Shown: positions 27,215 to 40,054, counted from the first letter of the stretch. The stretch: DNA of 64,000 bases from Paenibacillus cymbidii (GCF_004764705.1 NZ_SHLX01000006.1:248001-312000), one strand, 5' to 3'. Notes: a model not told the origin generated them from the letters alone. Program-made: numbers and translations.

Positions 27215-29992
27215 TTACGATACGTACAGAGTGCCGTTCCAGTCGGCGGCAGCGCCCTTCTGGTAGTACTCGTCGCAAATGTAGAAATACAGCTTGGCCG
27301 CCTTGTCCTGGCGATTGATCTTGATGACTTGCACGAACGCTTCCCGCGCATCGTAGAAGCGGCCGACCTGGTACAGCTGGATCGCTTGCTCGAACTGCGC
27401 TTTCGTCCGCTCCTTCAGCGTCCGGATCGTATCCGGGTCGCCCTGGTACACATCGTACAGCTGCAGCGGCTTGTCGCTGTCCTCGTCGCGGATCAGCCCC
27501 AGATTCCGGTACTGGAACGACGTATTGCCGCTCAGTTGGCGGGCGAAGTCATCCGTAATCAAAATCGATGCCCCAAGCGTATCCGTCAGCTTCTCGACCA
27601 TCGACGCGACATTCACGTCGTCCGAGATGACGTTGCCTTCCATCCGTTTCTCTTCGCCGACGATGCCGAGCCGCAGCGGCCCGCGATGGATGCCGATGCC
27701 GATGTCGATCGGCACGTAGCCGGTGTGATCCCGGTGCACGTTGTACAGCTCCAGTTCCCTGCGCATTTCGATCGCCGCCAGCAGCGACTCGTCCGCCGCA
27801 TTCGAGAACAGGGCCATGATGCCGGCGCCCAAATATTTGTTGATCCAGCCTTCGTGGCTGCGGATATAAGGCGAGAACCGCTTCAGGAACGAGTTGATGA
27901 AGTTGAAGTTCTCTTCCGGCGTCAGCCGTTTCGAAAACTGGTAGAAGGAACGGATGTTGCAGACGAGAATGTGCATTTCCTTCTCGACCTGGTCGCCGAG
28001 TTGAACGTCGAGAATGCTTTCCTTGCCAAGCGACTGCAAAAACTGCTGCGGCACGAACCGGTAATACGCTTCGCTGGCGTTCGTGATCTGCACGATGTAA
28101 TCGCGAATGTGGCCGGCCATAAAGTTGAAGTTGTCGCCGAGATCGGACACTTCGTCGCGCGTCTTGATATCGACTACGGCGTCCCACTGGCCTTTGGCGA
28201 ACCGGGTTACGCTGCCGCGCAGCTTGCGGATCGACGAAAGCATGTAGTAAGTCATCAACAGGAAAACGACGAGCAGCACGGAGGTAATGATGGCGATATT
28301 GCGAATCGTGCTGACCAGAATCATTCGCCGGTGCTGGAGAATGCCTTCCAGGTTTTTGCTCGTTTCGTAAACTCCGACGATTTTGCCGCTTGAATTGTAG
28401 ACCGGGCCGATGGCGTACATCCAGTAGCCGGTGTCGTCATTCCATTTATCCGTGACGATGGCGCCCGTCTGCGCAACCAGCGAGTTCTGCTCCGTCGTCG
28501 GAAACGGCCGGAACATGTTGTAGCTGTCGTCGTCCTCGATGATGCGATACAGCTGGCCGTTCTCGTATTTGTACAGCGCCCGGTAGAAGCCTTCGAAATT
28601 GAACTGGTCGCTCTCGAACAACCCTTTCATCTTGTCGTGAAACAGCCGGAAGTCGGCGTCCATGTAATCGGCGGGAGATTTGATCCGCTCCAGCCGGTCG
28701 CCGTCGATCAGGTTCTGCCCGTTGCGGGCGAGCAGCGCCAGCTCGCGAATCGTTTCGTCTTCGAGCTTGGCCGAGAAGTTGGTGTACACCACGTAGGACA
28801 GCAGCCCCATCGAAGCGACGATAATCGGCACGAAGACGAAAATTTGCTTCAAAATGAGCGAGATGCGGCGCCGCATGATGTTGACGTACAGCAGCTTGAC
28901 CGCCCAGAGCAGCCCCAGCGCCGATACGACGGCGACCGCCCAGACGAGCCACCTGCCGGACATGATGGCGGCGGAGTAGTGGAGGTCGGACGCGCGGATG
29001 TTCAAGTCGATCGAGCCGTCCGCCGCGCGCCGGAATACTTCGGTGCCCGACGCCACCGTTACGGCGCCGTCTTGCGCCACGCGGATCGCGTACAGGTCGA
29101 AGAAATCGAGGTCCAGCCCAAGCTCCTGCGCCTTTTCCTCCGTGAGCAGCGATTCCAGGACGTAAGGCTCGGCGCGGTCGATGCGGCTGATCATCTTCAG
29201 CCGGAAATCGATGAACGAAAGGCGCCCTTTGCCGTCGATGCCGATGCTTTCCGGGAAATTGAGCCGTGTCCGGTCGATGGTGGGCAGCGGATACAGCAGT
29301 TCGGAGCTGCCGTTGCCGAGATCGCGATACACCTCGCCGCTTCGCGTCGAAAAGACGATCGAGCCGGGAGCCGTGCCGCGCACTTCGTTCAGCGTTTTCC
29401 CGTCCGGCAGCGTGCCGGTGTAGACCGGTTTCGCTTCTTTTTCCCCTTTGGCGACCTTCATGAGCGTAAACTTCGATACCTCGTCGAGGAAAAAGTAAAG
29501 GCCGTCCTCGCGCAGCTGCAGCGCTTTGATGCTGCCGACGCGCATGAGGCTGTCGCCTTTGCCGTTCTTCAGCTTTGACGAATCGATGCGGAACAACTCG
29601 GCGTCGAATTCGCCGCGCGGGGTGTAGCGGATCACGCGCTCCTCCTTGACGACGAACCCGAAGGAGTCGAGCAGCGTGTCGACCGTGTACAGGAAGCCGT
29701 TCCCGTCGACCGCCAAATCGTTGAAGTTGTGCATCAGGTCCGGCTGGTCGGACGGCTGGCGGATTTTGTAGGCGACCGTTCCGCCTGCGTCCGTTTTGAT
29801 GATCGTCTTCTTGGACCCGCCTATGATGTAAGCATTGTTGTCGTCGTCGGTGACGGCGAGCGACATGTTGCCCAGCTTCATCGCGTTTTCCGTCGGCAAG
29901 TGCCGCAGCGTCGACCAGTTGCGGTACAAATAGTTGCCGGCGGCCGCCAGCAGCAGCACAAGCGCCAGCAGCACCGCGATCGATTTTTTCAT
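27215..29992 (-). CDS. Membrane sensor with propeller-like, HAMP and degenerate class III cyclase domains
   Basis: The 925-residue product has a signal anchor (about residues 4-20), an extracellular beta-propeller-like region (about 30-340, with NHL-type 'FNDLAVDGNGFLYTVDTLLD'), further membrane helices (about 350-410), a sensor loop (about 415-560), a helix (about 570-595), HAMP (about 600-650), a class III cyclase homology domain (about 680-840) and a C-terminal TPR-like tail. In the cyclase domain both metal Asp positions are lost (CNIRSF for the usual D-I-R-G-F, NKYLGAGIMALF for ...G-D-G...), and the transition-state Arg is Met (DVNVASMVE). It is therefore probably catalytically dead. ATG at 29992 follows AGGTGA. 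Confidence 0.85.
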   Translation of the reverse strand: MKKSIAVLLALVLLLAAAGNYLYRNWSTLRHLPTENAMKLGNMSLAVTDDDNNAYIIGGSKKTIIKTDAGGTVAYKIRQPSDQPDLMHNFNDLAVDGNGFLYTVDTLLDSFGFVVKEERVIRYTPRGEFDAELFRIDSSKLKNGKGDSLMRVGSIKALQLREDGLYFFLDEVSKFTLMKVAKGEKEAKPVYTGTLPDGKTLNEVRGTAPGSIVFSTRSGEVYRDLGNGSSELLYPLPTIDRTRLNFPESIGIDGKGRLSFIDFRLKMISRIDRAEPYVLESLLTEEKAQELGLDLDFFDLYAIRVAQDGAVTVASGTEVFRRAADGSIDLNIRASDLHYSAAIMSGRWLVWAVAVVSALGLLWAVKLLYVNIMRRRISLILKQIFVFVPIIVASMGLLSYVVYTNFSAKLEDETIRELALLARNGQNLIDGDRLERIKSPADYMDADFRLFHDKMKGLFESDQFNFEGFYRALYKYENGQLYRIIEDDDSYNMFRPFPTTEQNSLVAQTGAIVTDKWNDDTGYWMYAIGPVYNSSGKIVGVYETSKNLEGILQHRRMILVSTIRNIAIITSVLLVVFLLMTYYMLSSIRKLRGSVTRFAKGQWDAVVDIKTRDEVSDLGDNFNFMAGHIRDYIVQITNASEAYYRFVPQQFLQSLGKESILDVQLGDQVEKEMHILVCNIRSFYQFSKRLTPEENFNFINSFLKRFSPYIRSHEGWINKYLGAGIMALFSNAADESLLAAIEMRRELELYNVHRDHTGYVPIDIGIGIHRGPLRLGIVGEEKRMEGNVISDDVNVASMVEKLTDTLGASILITDDFARQLSGNTSFQYRNLGLIRDEDSDKPLQLYDVYQGDPDTIRTLKERTKAQFEQAIQLYQVGRFYDAREAFVQVIKINRQDKAAKLYFYICDEYYQKGAAADWNGTLYVS

Positions 29993-30055
29993 CGTCCGTT
30001 CACCTCGCTCCATTGCTTGATCATGCGTCTTCTCCACAATTCGGGCTTTCCGCGA

Positions 30056-30248
30056 AAATAGCCCATTAAAAGTGGCTTATTTACCCTTTTTTGCCCGTGT
30101 CGAGCGAAATAGCCAGTGTTTTCACTGGTTATTTCGGTCTGACCGCGCCAAAATGGAGCTTTTTCCGCGAATAGCCAGTGTTTTCACTGGCTATTTCGTT
30201 GTTGTCGGCCATTTGGGGCGAAATAGCCAATAAAATCGGGCTTATTTC
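30056..30248. repeat. Cluster of four AATAGCC-type hairpins
   Basis: Four stem-loops lie in tandem: 30056-30081 (AATAGCCCA/TGGCTTATT), 30105-30136 (14-bp stem CGAAATAGCCAGTG with loop TTTT), 30168-30198 (13-bp stem of nearly the same sequence) and 30219-30248. They fill the gap between the cyclase-like gene and the TolC-like gene. The same family fills the gap on the other side of that gene (34748-34940). Confidence 0.7.
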
Positions 30249-30334
30249 AGTCGGGAGTGCGGACTCCCGGGGAAACGAGGCTTATTCGGCTGGCTGCAGC
30301 CGTCGGCGAAGCGCCGATACCGATGCCGATGGCG

Positions 30335-34501
<4,167 letters not shown>

Positions 34502-34747
34502 TCCGATTCCTCCCGCCAAGCTGTTACTTTCATACTACAATACTTGCCGACGCAGCGCACCCTGTATTTTGGTGATAAATGCCACAATAGTGCGGCTTCT
34601 GTACGGTTTGCCGCCTTTCCAGCAATCGTTTTGACTGGCGAAACTTGTATTGCTCCGCGCAACATTAATGTAGTACGATAAGTTAGCAAGATGTCCCACA
34701 AACCGACATGATCTTGCGGACACCGCCGGCAACAAACCGGTCATCCC

Positions 34748-34940
34748 AAATAAGCCACAAAAAATGGCCTATTCGCGGGATTTTCCCGCTCTCATCCAAA
34801 ATAGCCAGTGAAAATAGGGCCTATTCGCACCCAACCCGCCTCGAAAACGGGGTTTTTCACGAAATAACCAGTGGAAACATGGTCTATTTCGCCAATACCG
34901 CTCAATTTTCATTAAATAGTCCATAAAAAATGGCTTTTTT
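34748..34940. repeat. Second cluster of AATAGCC-type hairpins
   Basis: Hairpins of the same family as at 30056-30248: 34748-34772 (AATAAGCCA/TGGCCTATT), 34798-34826, 34861-34890 (GAAATAACCA/GGTCTATTTC) and 34914-34940. They lie in the roughly 530-base divergent gap between the TolC-like gene and the DUF4280 gene. That gap must also hold the promoters of both transcripts; no promoter was convincing enough to mark. Confidence 0.65.
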
Positions 34941-35035
34941 GCGAAAATTGCCTAAGCGGAGTACATAACAGCGGTTTTTCATTCCATCCGACAAACTTCG
35001 ACGTCCGCCGCGGCGTCCGAAGGAGGCGCCAAGAT

Positions 35036-35422
35036 ATGGGGAATATCGTATGCGGGGGAGCGTTGCTGCAATGCAGCTTCGGCGTAGCGCCAAGCTCGCT
35101 GATGGTGCTGCCGGCCAATCGCGTCATGACCTCCATGCCGATCGCGAACATCATGGACAACAAGCCGATGGTGAACATCCTGCCGTTCGGCATGTGCAAT
35201 TCGATGGCCAACCCGATGGTTGCCGCCGCAACCGCAGCCGCGCTTGGCGTGCTTACGCCGATGCCGTGCATACCGGTTACCGCCGCGCCGTGGGCGCCGG
35301 GCTGTCCGACGGTGCTGGTCGCCAACATGCCGGCGCTGAACAACAGCTCCAAGTGCATGTGCAACTGGGGCGGCGTCATCCAGATCAATATGCCGGGCCA
35401 AATGCAGATCCAGGTCCCATAG
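35036..35422 (+). CDS. DUF4280 PAAR-like protein
   Basis: The 128-residue protein has the DUF4280 pattern of conserved Cys and Pro residues: 'VCGGALLQCSFG', 'NIMDNKPMVNILPFGMC', 'TPMPCIPVTAAPWAPGC' and 'CMCNWGGVIQI'. Such proteins are PAAR-like tip or cargo-linked components of contractile injection systems and polymorphic toxin loci. RBS AAGGAGG lies nine bases before ATG. It is followed 45 bases later by the MORN gene and is divergent from the other eCIS-type accessory genes. Confidence 0.9.
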   Translation: MGNIVCGGALLQCSFGVAPSSLMVLPANRVMTSMPIANIMDNKPMVNILPFGMCNSMANPMVAAATAAALGVLTPMPCIPVTAAPWAPGCPTVLVANMPALNNSSKCMCNWGGVIQINMPGQMQIQVP

Positions 35423-35467
35423 CCGGCCGGAACCGGCACACCATCAATTGAAGGAGGGGCGTACGAC

Positions 35468-37234
35468 GTGAGCGACAACGGTTTCGTGAAAACGATGGAA
35501 ACGATATTCAAGCCGGTTGCGCTGCCCATCATCCGGAACCTGCTCAAACCGCTTCGCGATTTGAAGAAGCTGCCGGGCATCATCATCAAGAAGATCCAGA
35601 ACTTCTTCAAAACGCTTCTCGGCACCAAAGAAACGTCGCTGCAAAACTACGTCTCCATCGGCCGTTATTACGTGTCCAAACGGGTCGTCGCTTTCGCTTT
35701 TATCGGCGTGCTCGTGTTAAGCTTCTTCCTGTTCATCAAACCGCCTCCGCTTGTCAAAAAGTGGTTCTACCCGACCCCGGTCCTGCGCGAAGCTTCCTCC
35801 CAAGCGGCCAAATTCAGCGGCAATGCCAAAGTGCTGCCTCCTACCGGCAAGGTCGCCCGCTACAAGGGCAGCCTGAAGGACGGCTTGTACGCCGGCCAAG
35901 GCAAGTTGTATGCCGACAACGGGCAGCTGCTGTACGAAGGCGAGTTCGACAAAGGGCTCAAGGCCGGCGGCGGCACGCTTTACGACGACAAGGGCACGCT
36001 TCTGTACAAAGGTCAGTTCGCGGCGGACACGATGAACGGGCAAGGCATGGATTTTTATCCCGATGGCAAAATCCGCTACGTCGGCGAGTTCCAGAATGGC
36101 AAAATCGGCGGCGCGGGCAAGCTGTTTTTTCCGAGCGGCGATTTGCAATACGAAGGCGCGTTCAGCGCGGGGACTTACGGCGGCGAGGGCAAGCTGTACA
36201 ACGAATCCGGCGCGCTGCTGTACGAAGGCGCGTTCGCCGAAGGCAAGTATAACGGCGCAGGCAAACTGTACGGCGCGAACAAAGCGATCGTATACGAAGG
36301 CGGCTTCAAAAGCGGGTTGTACGCCGGCGACGGCACCGAGTTGTACCCGAACGGTTTTGTGAAGTACAAGGGGGCTTTTGCGGCGGGCGTTTACAACGGC
36401 GAAGGCGCGAGCTTCACCGATGCCGGCGTGCCGGTCTACAAAGGCACGTTCGCCGGCGGCAAGCCGAACGGTGTCGGCGAGGCTTACGACAAGGAAGGCA
36501 AACCCGTCTACCGCGGCGAGTTCGCGAACGGCGCCTACGAAGGAGTAGGCACGCTGCTCGATCAAGATGGCGGGACGGTGGTCAAAGCGTTTTTTGCGGC
36601 GGGGCATGTGCAGCTGCAAAACTTCCTCGGGCTGCCCAGCAAAAAGATCGAAGAAATGCTAGGCAAACCGACGGAAATCGTCGCGCCGGACAGCGCGGTT
36701 GCTTCCGACGCTGCGGCGGATGCAGCAGGGTCAGCCGGCGGCGCGGGAACGACGGCGAGCGGCGCAGGAGCCGCGGGCAGCACGGCAGCCGCGGCAGGCA
36801 GTGCAGCGACGGCCTCGACGGGAGCTGCCGGAACCACAGCGGCTCCCGTTACTGGCGCCGCAACAACTGCTGCCGCCGACCCGTCCGCAGCAGCAGCCAG
36901 CTCCGAGATCGTCAAGCTGACGATGAACTACAACGAGCAGCAGATGGCGTTCACGATCGAAACGACGCCGGAAAATCCGAAGGAGGCGATCGTCACCGGC
37001 GTCGCGTTATGGGGCAGCAAGCCGCTGTCCGTCTTCGTCCCGGAGATCGAAACCTTTGCCGATCCGAACAAGCCGAACGCGCTCGGCTACAATCAGTTGG
37101 AACTGAAGCGCAATGCCGGCTCGGATGCGTATCTGAACGTTTACTTTAAGGACTCGTTCATGTACACCGTTACCCACCACCGCAAAACCGGCACCGCCAA
37201 CCAGTTGGAGATCGGCCGGATTTCGAAGGAGTAG
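35468..37234 (+). CDS. MORN-repeat membrane protein paired with DUF4280
   Basis: The 588-residue product has one membrane helix (about residues 76-93). Then come about twelve MORN-type repeats (about 125-370; examples YKGSLKDGLYAGQGKLY, YEGAFAEGKYNGAGKLY), an Ala/Gly/Thr-rich linker (about 400-470) and a C-terminal globular region (about 475-585). GTG start after GGAGGGG. MORN repeats bind lipids or proteins. The genetic link to DUF4280 suggests the protein docks or escorts a PAAR-like effector at the membrane; this is inference. The C-terminal part is unrecognised. Confidence 0.85.
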   Translation: MSDNGFVKTMETIFKPVALPIIRNLLKPLRDLKKLPGIIIKKIQNFFKTLLGTKETSLQNYVSIGRYYVSKRVVAFAFIGVLVLSFFLFIKPPPLVKKWFYPTPVLREASSQAAKFSGNAKVLPPTGKVARYKGSLKDGLYAGQGKLYADNGQLLYEGEFDKGLKAGGGTLYDDKGTLLYKGQFAADTMNGQGMDFYPDGKIRYVGEFQNGKIGGAGKLFFPSGDLQYEGAFSAGTYGGEGKLYNESGALLYEGAFAEGKYNGAGKLYGANKAIVYEGGFKSGLYAGDGTELYPNGFVKYKGAFAAGVYNGEGASFTDAGVPVYKGTFAGGKPNGVGEAYDKEGKPVYRGEFANGAYEGVGTLLDQDGGTVVKAFFAAGHVQLQNFLGLPSKKIEEMLGKPTEIVAPDSAVASDAAADAAGSAGGAGTTASGAGAAGSTAAAAGSAATASTGAAGTTAAPVTGAATTAAADPSAAAASSEIVKLTMNYNEQQMAFTIETTPENPKEAIVTGVALWGSKPLSVFVPEIETFADPNKPNALGYNQLELKRNAGSDAYLNVYFKDSFMYTVTHHRKTGTANQLEIGRISKE

Positions 37235-37294
37235 GGTGTGACTGAACACTCCGAGGAAAGCAGATTGCACCTGAGCGAGTGTTCAGTCACGCCC
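37234..37294. terminator. Long inverted repeat / bidirectional transcript end
   Basis: A 17-bp arm (37234-37250, starting GGGTGTGACTGAACACT) is complementary at 16 positions plus one wobble to 37278-37294, around a 27-base loop. It overlaps the MORN stop codon. Words in the loop (gcagattg, cacctgagcg) recur in the element at 2424-2519, which makes this part of a repeat family as well as a likely terminator. Confidence 0.6.
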
Positions 37295-37332
37295 TGGACC
37301 GGCCAGTTGCCATGAAAGCGTTCTATAGCTTG

Positions 37333-37385
37333 TAACGAAAACGTAATGTCCGCTTCATCTTCGTTTAACGTTTATCGCCGATAAT
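37333..37385 (+). promoter_or_regulatory. PhoP-like box and -10, unit 1
   Basis: Four direct repeats start exactly 11 bases apart: TAACG (37333), TAATG (37344), TCATC (37355) and TAACG (37366). A -10 box GATAAT follows at 37380-37385 with no -35. This layout is typical of promoters activated by PhoB/PhoP-family response regulators. Which regulator binds is not known. Confidence 0.6.
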
Positions 37386-37391
37386 AAAGAA

Positions 37392-37456
37392 GACCCCCTT
37401 TTTGATATAGATTCACGTTGGACCTGCGAGCCCGTTGCTTGCGGGTCATTTTTTTT
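37392..37456 (+). ncRNA. Candidate small RNA, unit 1
   Basis: A transcript from the -10 at 37380 would start near 37392 and stop at an intrinsic terminator (GACCTGCGAGC / GCTTGCGGGTC, 11-bp stem with two wobbles, then eight T). The predicted RNA is about 65 bases with no good open frame. It shares 'aataaagaagacccccttttt' style sequence with unit 2 almost base for base. Confidence 0.5.
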
Positions 37457-37531
37457 GCCGGGAACTACATTCTCCTCATTGCTGTGCTCGATATCGATGT
37501 TTAATTTCCAAATAAAGCGCTCTATATCTTG

Positions 37532-37584
37532 TCATATAAACGTAACGTTGCTTTCATCTTCAGTTAATGTTTGGCCGCGATAAT
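37532..37584 (+). promoter_or_regulatory. PhoP-like box and -10, unit 2
   Basis: Four repeats again start 11 bases apart: TCATA (37532), TAACG (37543), TCATC (37554) and TAATG (37565), with -10 GATAAT at 37579-37584. The distance from repeats to -10 equals that of unit 1. The bases between the repeats differ from unit 1, so the spaced motif itself seems to be conserved. Confidence 0.6.
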
Positions 37585-37590
37585 AAAGAA

Positions 37591-37655
37591 GACCCCCTTT
37601 TTGATATAGCATTATCTTGGACCTGCGAGCCCGCTGCTTGCAGGTCATTTTTTTT
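37591..37655 (+). ncRNA. Candidate small RNA, unit 2
   Basis: This is the second predicted 65-base transcript, ending in terminator 37620-37655 (GACCTGCGAGC / GCTTGCAGGTC then T-run). One stem pair that is T-G in unit 1 is T-A here, a compensatory change that supports a real RNA hairpin. Its end overlaps the last codons of the convergent phosphodiesterase gene, so it could also act antisense to that mRNA. Confidence 0.5.
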
Positions 37656-39024
37656 GGCCTGGGGGGACGATGCCCCCGGCAGGATTACCTTCCTGCTCCT
37701 TCCAGATCGTATCGAGCGCCCGGCCATCCGCAGCCGGCAGTTCCACGCCGATCAGCCTGGCGATCGTAGGCGCAACATCAACGATCCTCATCTCCGGAAT
37801 GGTCAGCCCCGAACGTACCGTCGGCCCGGAAGCGACGAATATCGCTTTCATCTCATCCAGCGTGGGCAGGTACCCGTGCATCCCGTAAAATTTGGCCCGT
37901 TGCCGGGCGACATGTTCGCCGTTCGATTCAAAATGCACGAAACAATCCGGCTCCACGACGAAGGCCAAATCCGGACGGAAACGATCCAGCTCGCCTCCCG
38001 CGGGCAACCCGATGGAAGGAAATTCGCTTGGCTCGAATATCTTGTGCACCACTCCGGTGCCGGCAAGCGCCGCTCTTGCTTCCTCGCGGAGACGCTCATT
38101 GCGTTCCGGGTCGTCCTCCATCACGTACACGTAGCCGGATCCCCCGTTCGATACCGCCATGACGCGACTCTCGTCGGGCCGATCCGGGTCGAACCAGCCA
38201 CGCTGCCTGAAGAGCACGTTCGGATAGAAGGAACGAATCGTGTCGACGAAGCCATGATCGGATACCACGAAGATCGTCGTCGCGTCCAGCAATTGCTGCC
38301 GTTCCAGCTCGGCAATCACTTCGCCGATTCGTTCATCCGTATGCTCGAGCGACCAATATACCTCCTTGGAGCGAGTGCCGTAATCGTGCTGAAGGCTATC
38401 CGGCAGCAAGAAGTGCATCATCAGCAGCCGCGGACTTTTCGTCCGGATGAGATATTTGGCGATCTCCGCTGTCAGCCAATCCTGCATCGGCCCCCTGGCA
38501 TGATCGGTGCTCCACTTGCCGTAACATTCGACCGGAAGTCCGGCCTCCTTCAGCTCCTCCATAAGCCCTGGCGTGCAATACGCATCGAACAGCTCCTGCT
38601 CGTAAAATTCGGGGATATTGCTGTCAATCGCTGCCGCCCCTCTGGTGACCGGCCAACAGATTGACGCCGTCGTCCATCCCGAACGTTTGGCCGCATCGTA
38701 CAAGGTCTCGCAGTTGACGGATTCCTCCTTGCCCCACATCCGGTCGCCAAAATGCTCGCCCACCTGCCCGGTATGCCGATCCACCACCCAATTGCCGAGC
38801 ACCCCCGTTTTGCGGGGATACGCGCCCGTTGCGAGACTCGTGTGAATTGCCCACGTGGCCGTCGGAAAAACGCTTTCCATCTTGTCCGCCGTCACCCCCT
38901 GCCGCATCAGCTTGCGCAAATGAGGCATGCGCACGTGCGGATCGTTCAAGTAATAATGCGCCATACCGTCGATACTGATCAGGAGAACGCGAGACTCTTT
39001 GTTGCCAACCAACGTGTTGGTCAT
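37645..39024 (-). CDS. Alkaline phosphatase superfamily phosphodiesterase (nucleotide pyrophosphatase type)
   Basis: The 459-residue enzyme has the two-zinc site of the superfamily: Asp in LISIDGMAHY, Thr nucleophile in FPTATWAIH, Asp and His in LLPDSLQHDYG, Asp-His in VVSDHGFVD and His in GMHGYLP. No signal peptide is visible, so it acts in the cytosol. It may cleave a phosphodiester such as a glycerophosphodiester or nucleotide sugar; substrate unknown. ATG at 39024 follows GGAGG by seven bases. A strong terminator hairpin lies between glpP and this gene. Confidence 0.88.
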   Translation of the reverse strand: MTNTLVGNKESRVLLISIDGMAHYYLNDPHVRMPHLRKLMRQGVTADKMESVFPTATWAIHTSLATGAYPRKTGVLGNWVVDRHTGQVGEHFGDRMWGKEESVNCETLYDAAKRSGWTTASICWPVTRGAAAIDSNIPEFYEQELFDAYCTPGLMEELKEAGLPVECYGKWSTDHARGPMQDWLTAEIAKYLIRTKSPRLLMMHFLLPDSLQHDYGTRSKEVYWSLEHTDERIGEVIAELERQQLLDATTIFVVSDHGFVDTIRSFYPNVLFRQRGWFDPDRPDESRVMAVSNGGSGYVYVMEDDPERNERLREEARAALAGTGVVHKIFEPSEFPSIGLPAGGELDRFRPDLAFVVEPDCFVHFESNGEHVARQRAKFYGMHGYLPTLDEMKAIFVASGPTVRSGLTIPEMRIVDVAPTIARLIGVELPAADGRALDTIWKEQEGNPAGGIVPPGQKK

Positions 39025-39075
39025 TGCCATCCCTCCGGTTTCATTTTGCTGACGTTATACAAGTCAAAGAAAAAA

Positions 39076-39135
39076 AGAAAGCCCGGGACAACGAAACAAG
39101 GACCGTACGGTCCCACTCGTTGCCCGGAGCTTTCT
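39076..39135 (-). terminator. Intrinsic terminator between glpP and the phosphodiesterase gene
   Basis: On the minus strand AGAAAGC-CCGGG-AACG pairs with CGTTG-CCCGGGCTTTCT around a loop that itself contains the palindrome GGACCGTACGGTCC, followed by a T-run. It lies 40 bases after the glpP stop and about 50 before the next start codon. It can end the glpP transcript or act as a leader terminator for the downstream gene. Confidence 0.8.
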
Positions 39136-39173
39136 CTTCATCCTCACTCCAAACTTCATCTTGCCGTATGCAG

Positions 39174-39758
39174 TTATGCGATATCGTCGAAGCCGAGGCT
39201 CCACAGCGCCGGGCTGCTTACCGAAAGCGAGGTCGCTCCGGCGGCCAAAGCCTGGGCCGCTTCCGCTTTCGTCTGAATCAGCCCGCTGGCGATAATCGGA
39301 ATATGGGTCAGTTCATTGGCGAACTGTTCGATTACTTTGGGAATGATGCCGGGCATCAGTTCGATGCCGTCGGGAACGCTTGCTTGCGCCAGCTTCAGCC
39401 CGTTCTCCATCGCTGTCGAATCGAGCGCGAACAAATGCAAAATGCCGTACAGCCCTACGCGTTTTGCCTCTTTAATCAAATGCGATTTGGGCGTCACAAT
39501 ACCGTCGGCGCCTGCACAATCGGCGATAAATTCAACCGTCTCCTTGTCGGTGCTGGAAAGGCCGCGGATCAGATCGACATGGACGAATGCGCCCTTGCCG
39601 GCGTCTTTCGTCCGCTTCACCGCATCGATCAACTGTTTGACGCTCCCGCCCATGAAGAAGAGGTTGTCCACCGGACTGCCCAGCGCTTGCGGCACATCCG
39701 ATGCTTGCCTTATGGCAGCGATAATCGGCTTATTGCCAATGGCGTGCAACAGGGGCAT
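39174..39758 (-). CDS. glpP: Glycerol-3-phosphate responsive antiterminator GlpP
   Basis: This is a 194-residue TIM-barrel-like RNA-binding antiterminator. Family marks are 'VDNLFFMGGSVKQL', 'KGAFVHVDLIRGLSSTD', 'ADGIVTPKSHLI', 'FALDS' and 'IELMPGIIPKVI'. It binds glycerol-3-phosphate and lets polymerase read through terminators ahead of glp genes. No glpFKD genes lie in the window; the only gene downstream is the phosphodiesterase behind a terminator. ATG at 39758 with GAAGGG upstream. Confidence 0.95.
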   Translation of the reverse strand: MPLLHAIGNKPIIAAIRQASDVPQALGSPVDNLFFMGGSVKQLIDAVKRTKDAGKGAFVHVDLIRGLSSTDKETVEFIADCAGADGIVTPKSHLIKEAKRVGLYGILHLFALDSTAMENGLKLAQASVPDGIELMPGIIPKVIEQFANELTHIPIIASGLIQTKAEAAQALAAGATSLSVSSPALWSLGFDDIA

Positions 39759-39862
39759 AACGAATTCCCTTCTCTTCGCTACGAGTCGATGCGAAACCTA
39801 TGCTCATTATAGTAAGCCCGATTCAAATAATCAATCACTAGTTGGCCCCTGATTGAGCCCGT

Positions 39863-40054
39863 CTATTTTTTCATTTTGATAATGGCGCCTAAGAAAACGA
39901 GCGGATGCTCAATCAATTGGTCCAAATCAACCGGATCTGCCAAGCCGTACATTTCCGCACAACTGAATACCGCAAGAAAAGGCAGAAGACCCAAAGCGAG
40001 TATGCCTATGACGACTCCGATCGAGACAGAGCGAATCATTCTAACTCTACTCAT
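39863..40054 (-). CDS. Small membrane protein, 63 residues
   Basis: The product starts MSRVRMIRS, has one strongly hydrophobic helix (GVVIGILALGLLPFLAVF) and ends in Lys residues. GGGAG lies about ten bases before the ATG at 40054. It is not recognised. The upstream in-frame extension overlaps a rhaA-proximal sequence and looks non-coding. It may be a real small gene between rhaA and glpP. Confidence 0.4.
   Translation of the reverse strand: MSRVRMIRSVSIGVVIGILALGLLPFLAVFSCAEMYGLADPVDLDQLIEHPLVFLGAIIKMKK

Noticed and set aside
27215..29992. Functional adenylate cyclase.
   Set aside because: Both metal-binding Asp positions and the transition-state Arg are replaced, so the name was limited to cyclase-like.
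37567..38664. Plus-strand frame of 365 codons across the phosphodiesterase gene.
   Set aside because: The minus strand has the full metal-site pattern of the alkaline phosphatase superfamily; the plus frame has no family features.
39076..39135. T-box riboswitch: the hairpin contains TGGGACCG, like the T-box TGGNACCG.
   Set aside because: Only about 40 bases separate it from the upstream glpP stop codon, too few for stem I and a specifier loop. The motif is part of the palindrome GGACCGTACGGTCC inside an ordinary terminator.
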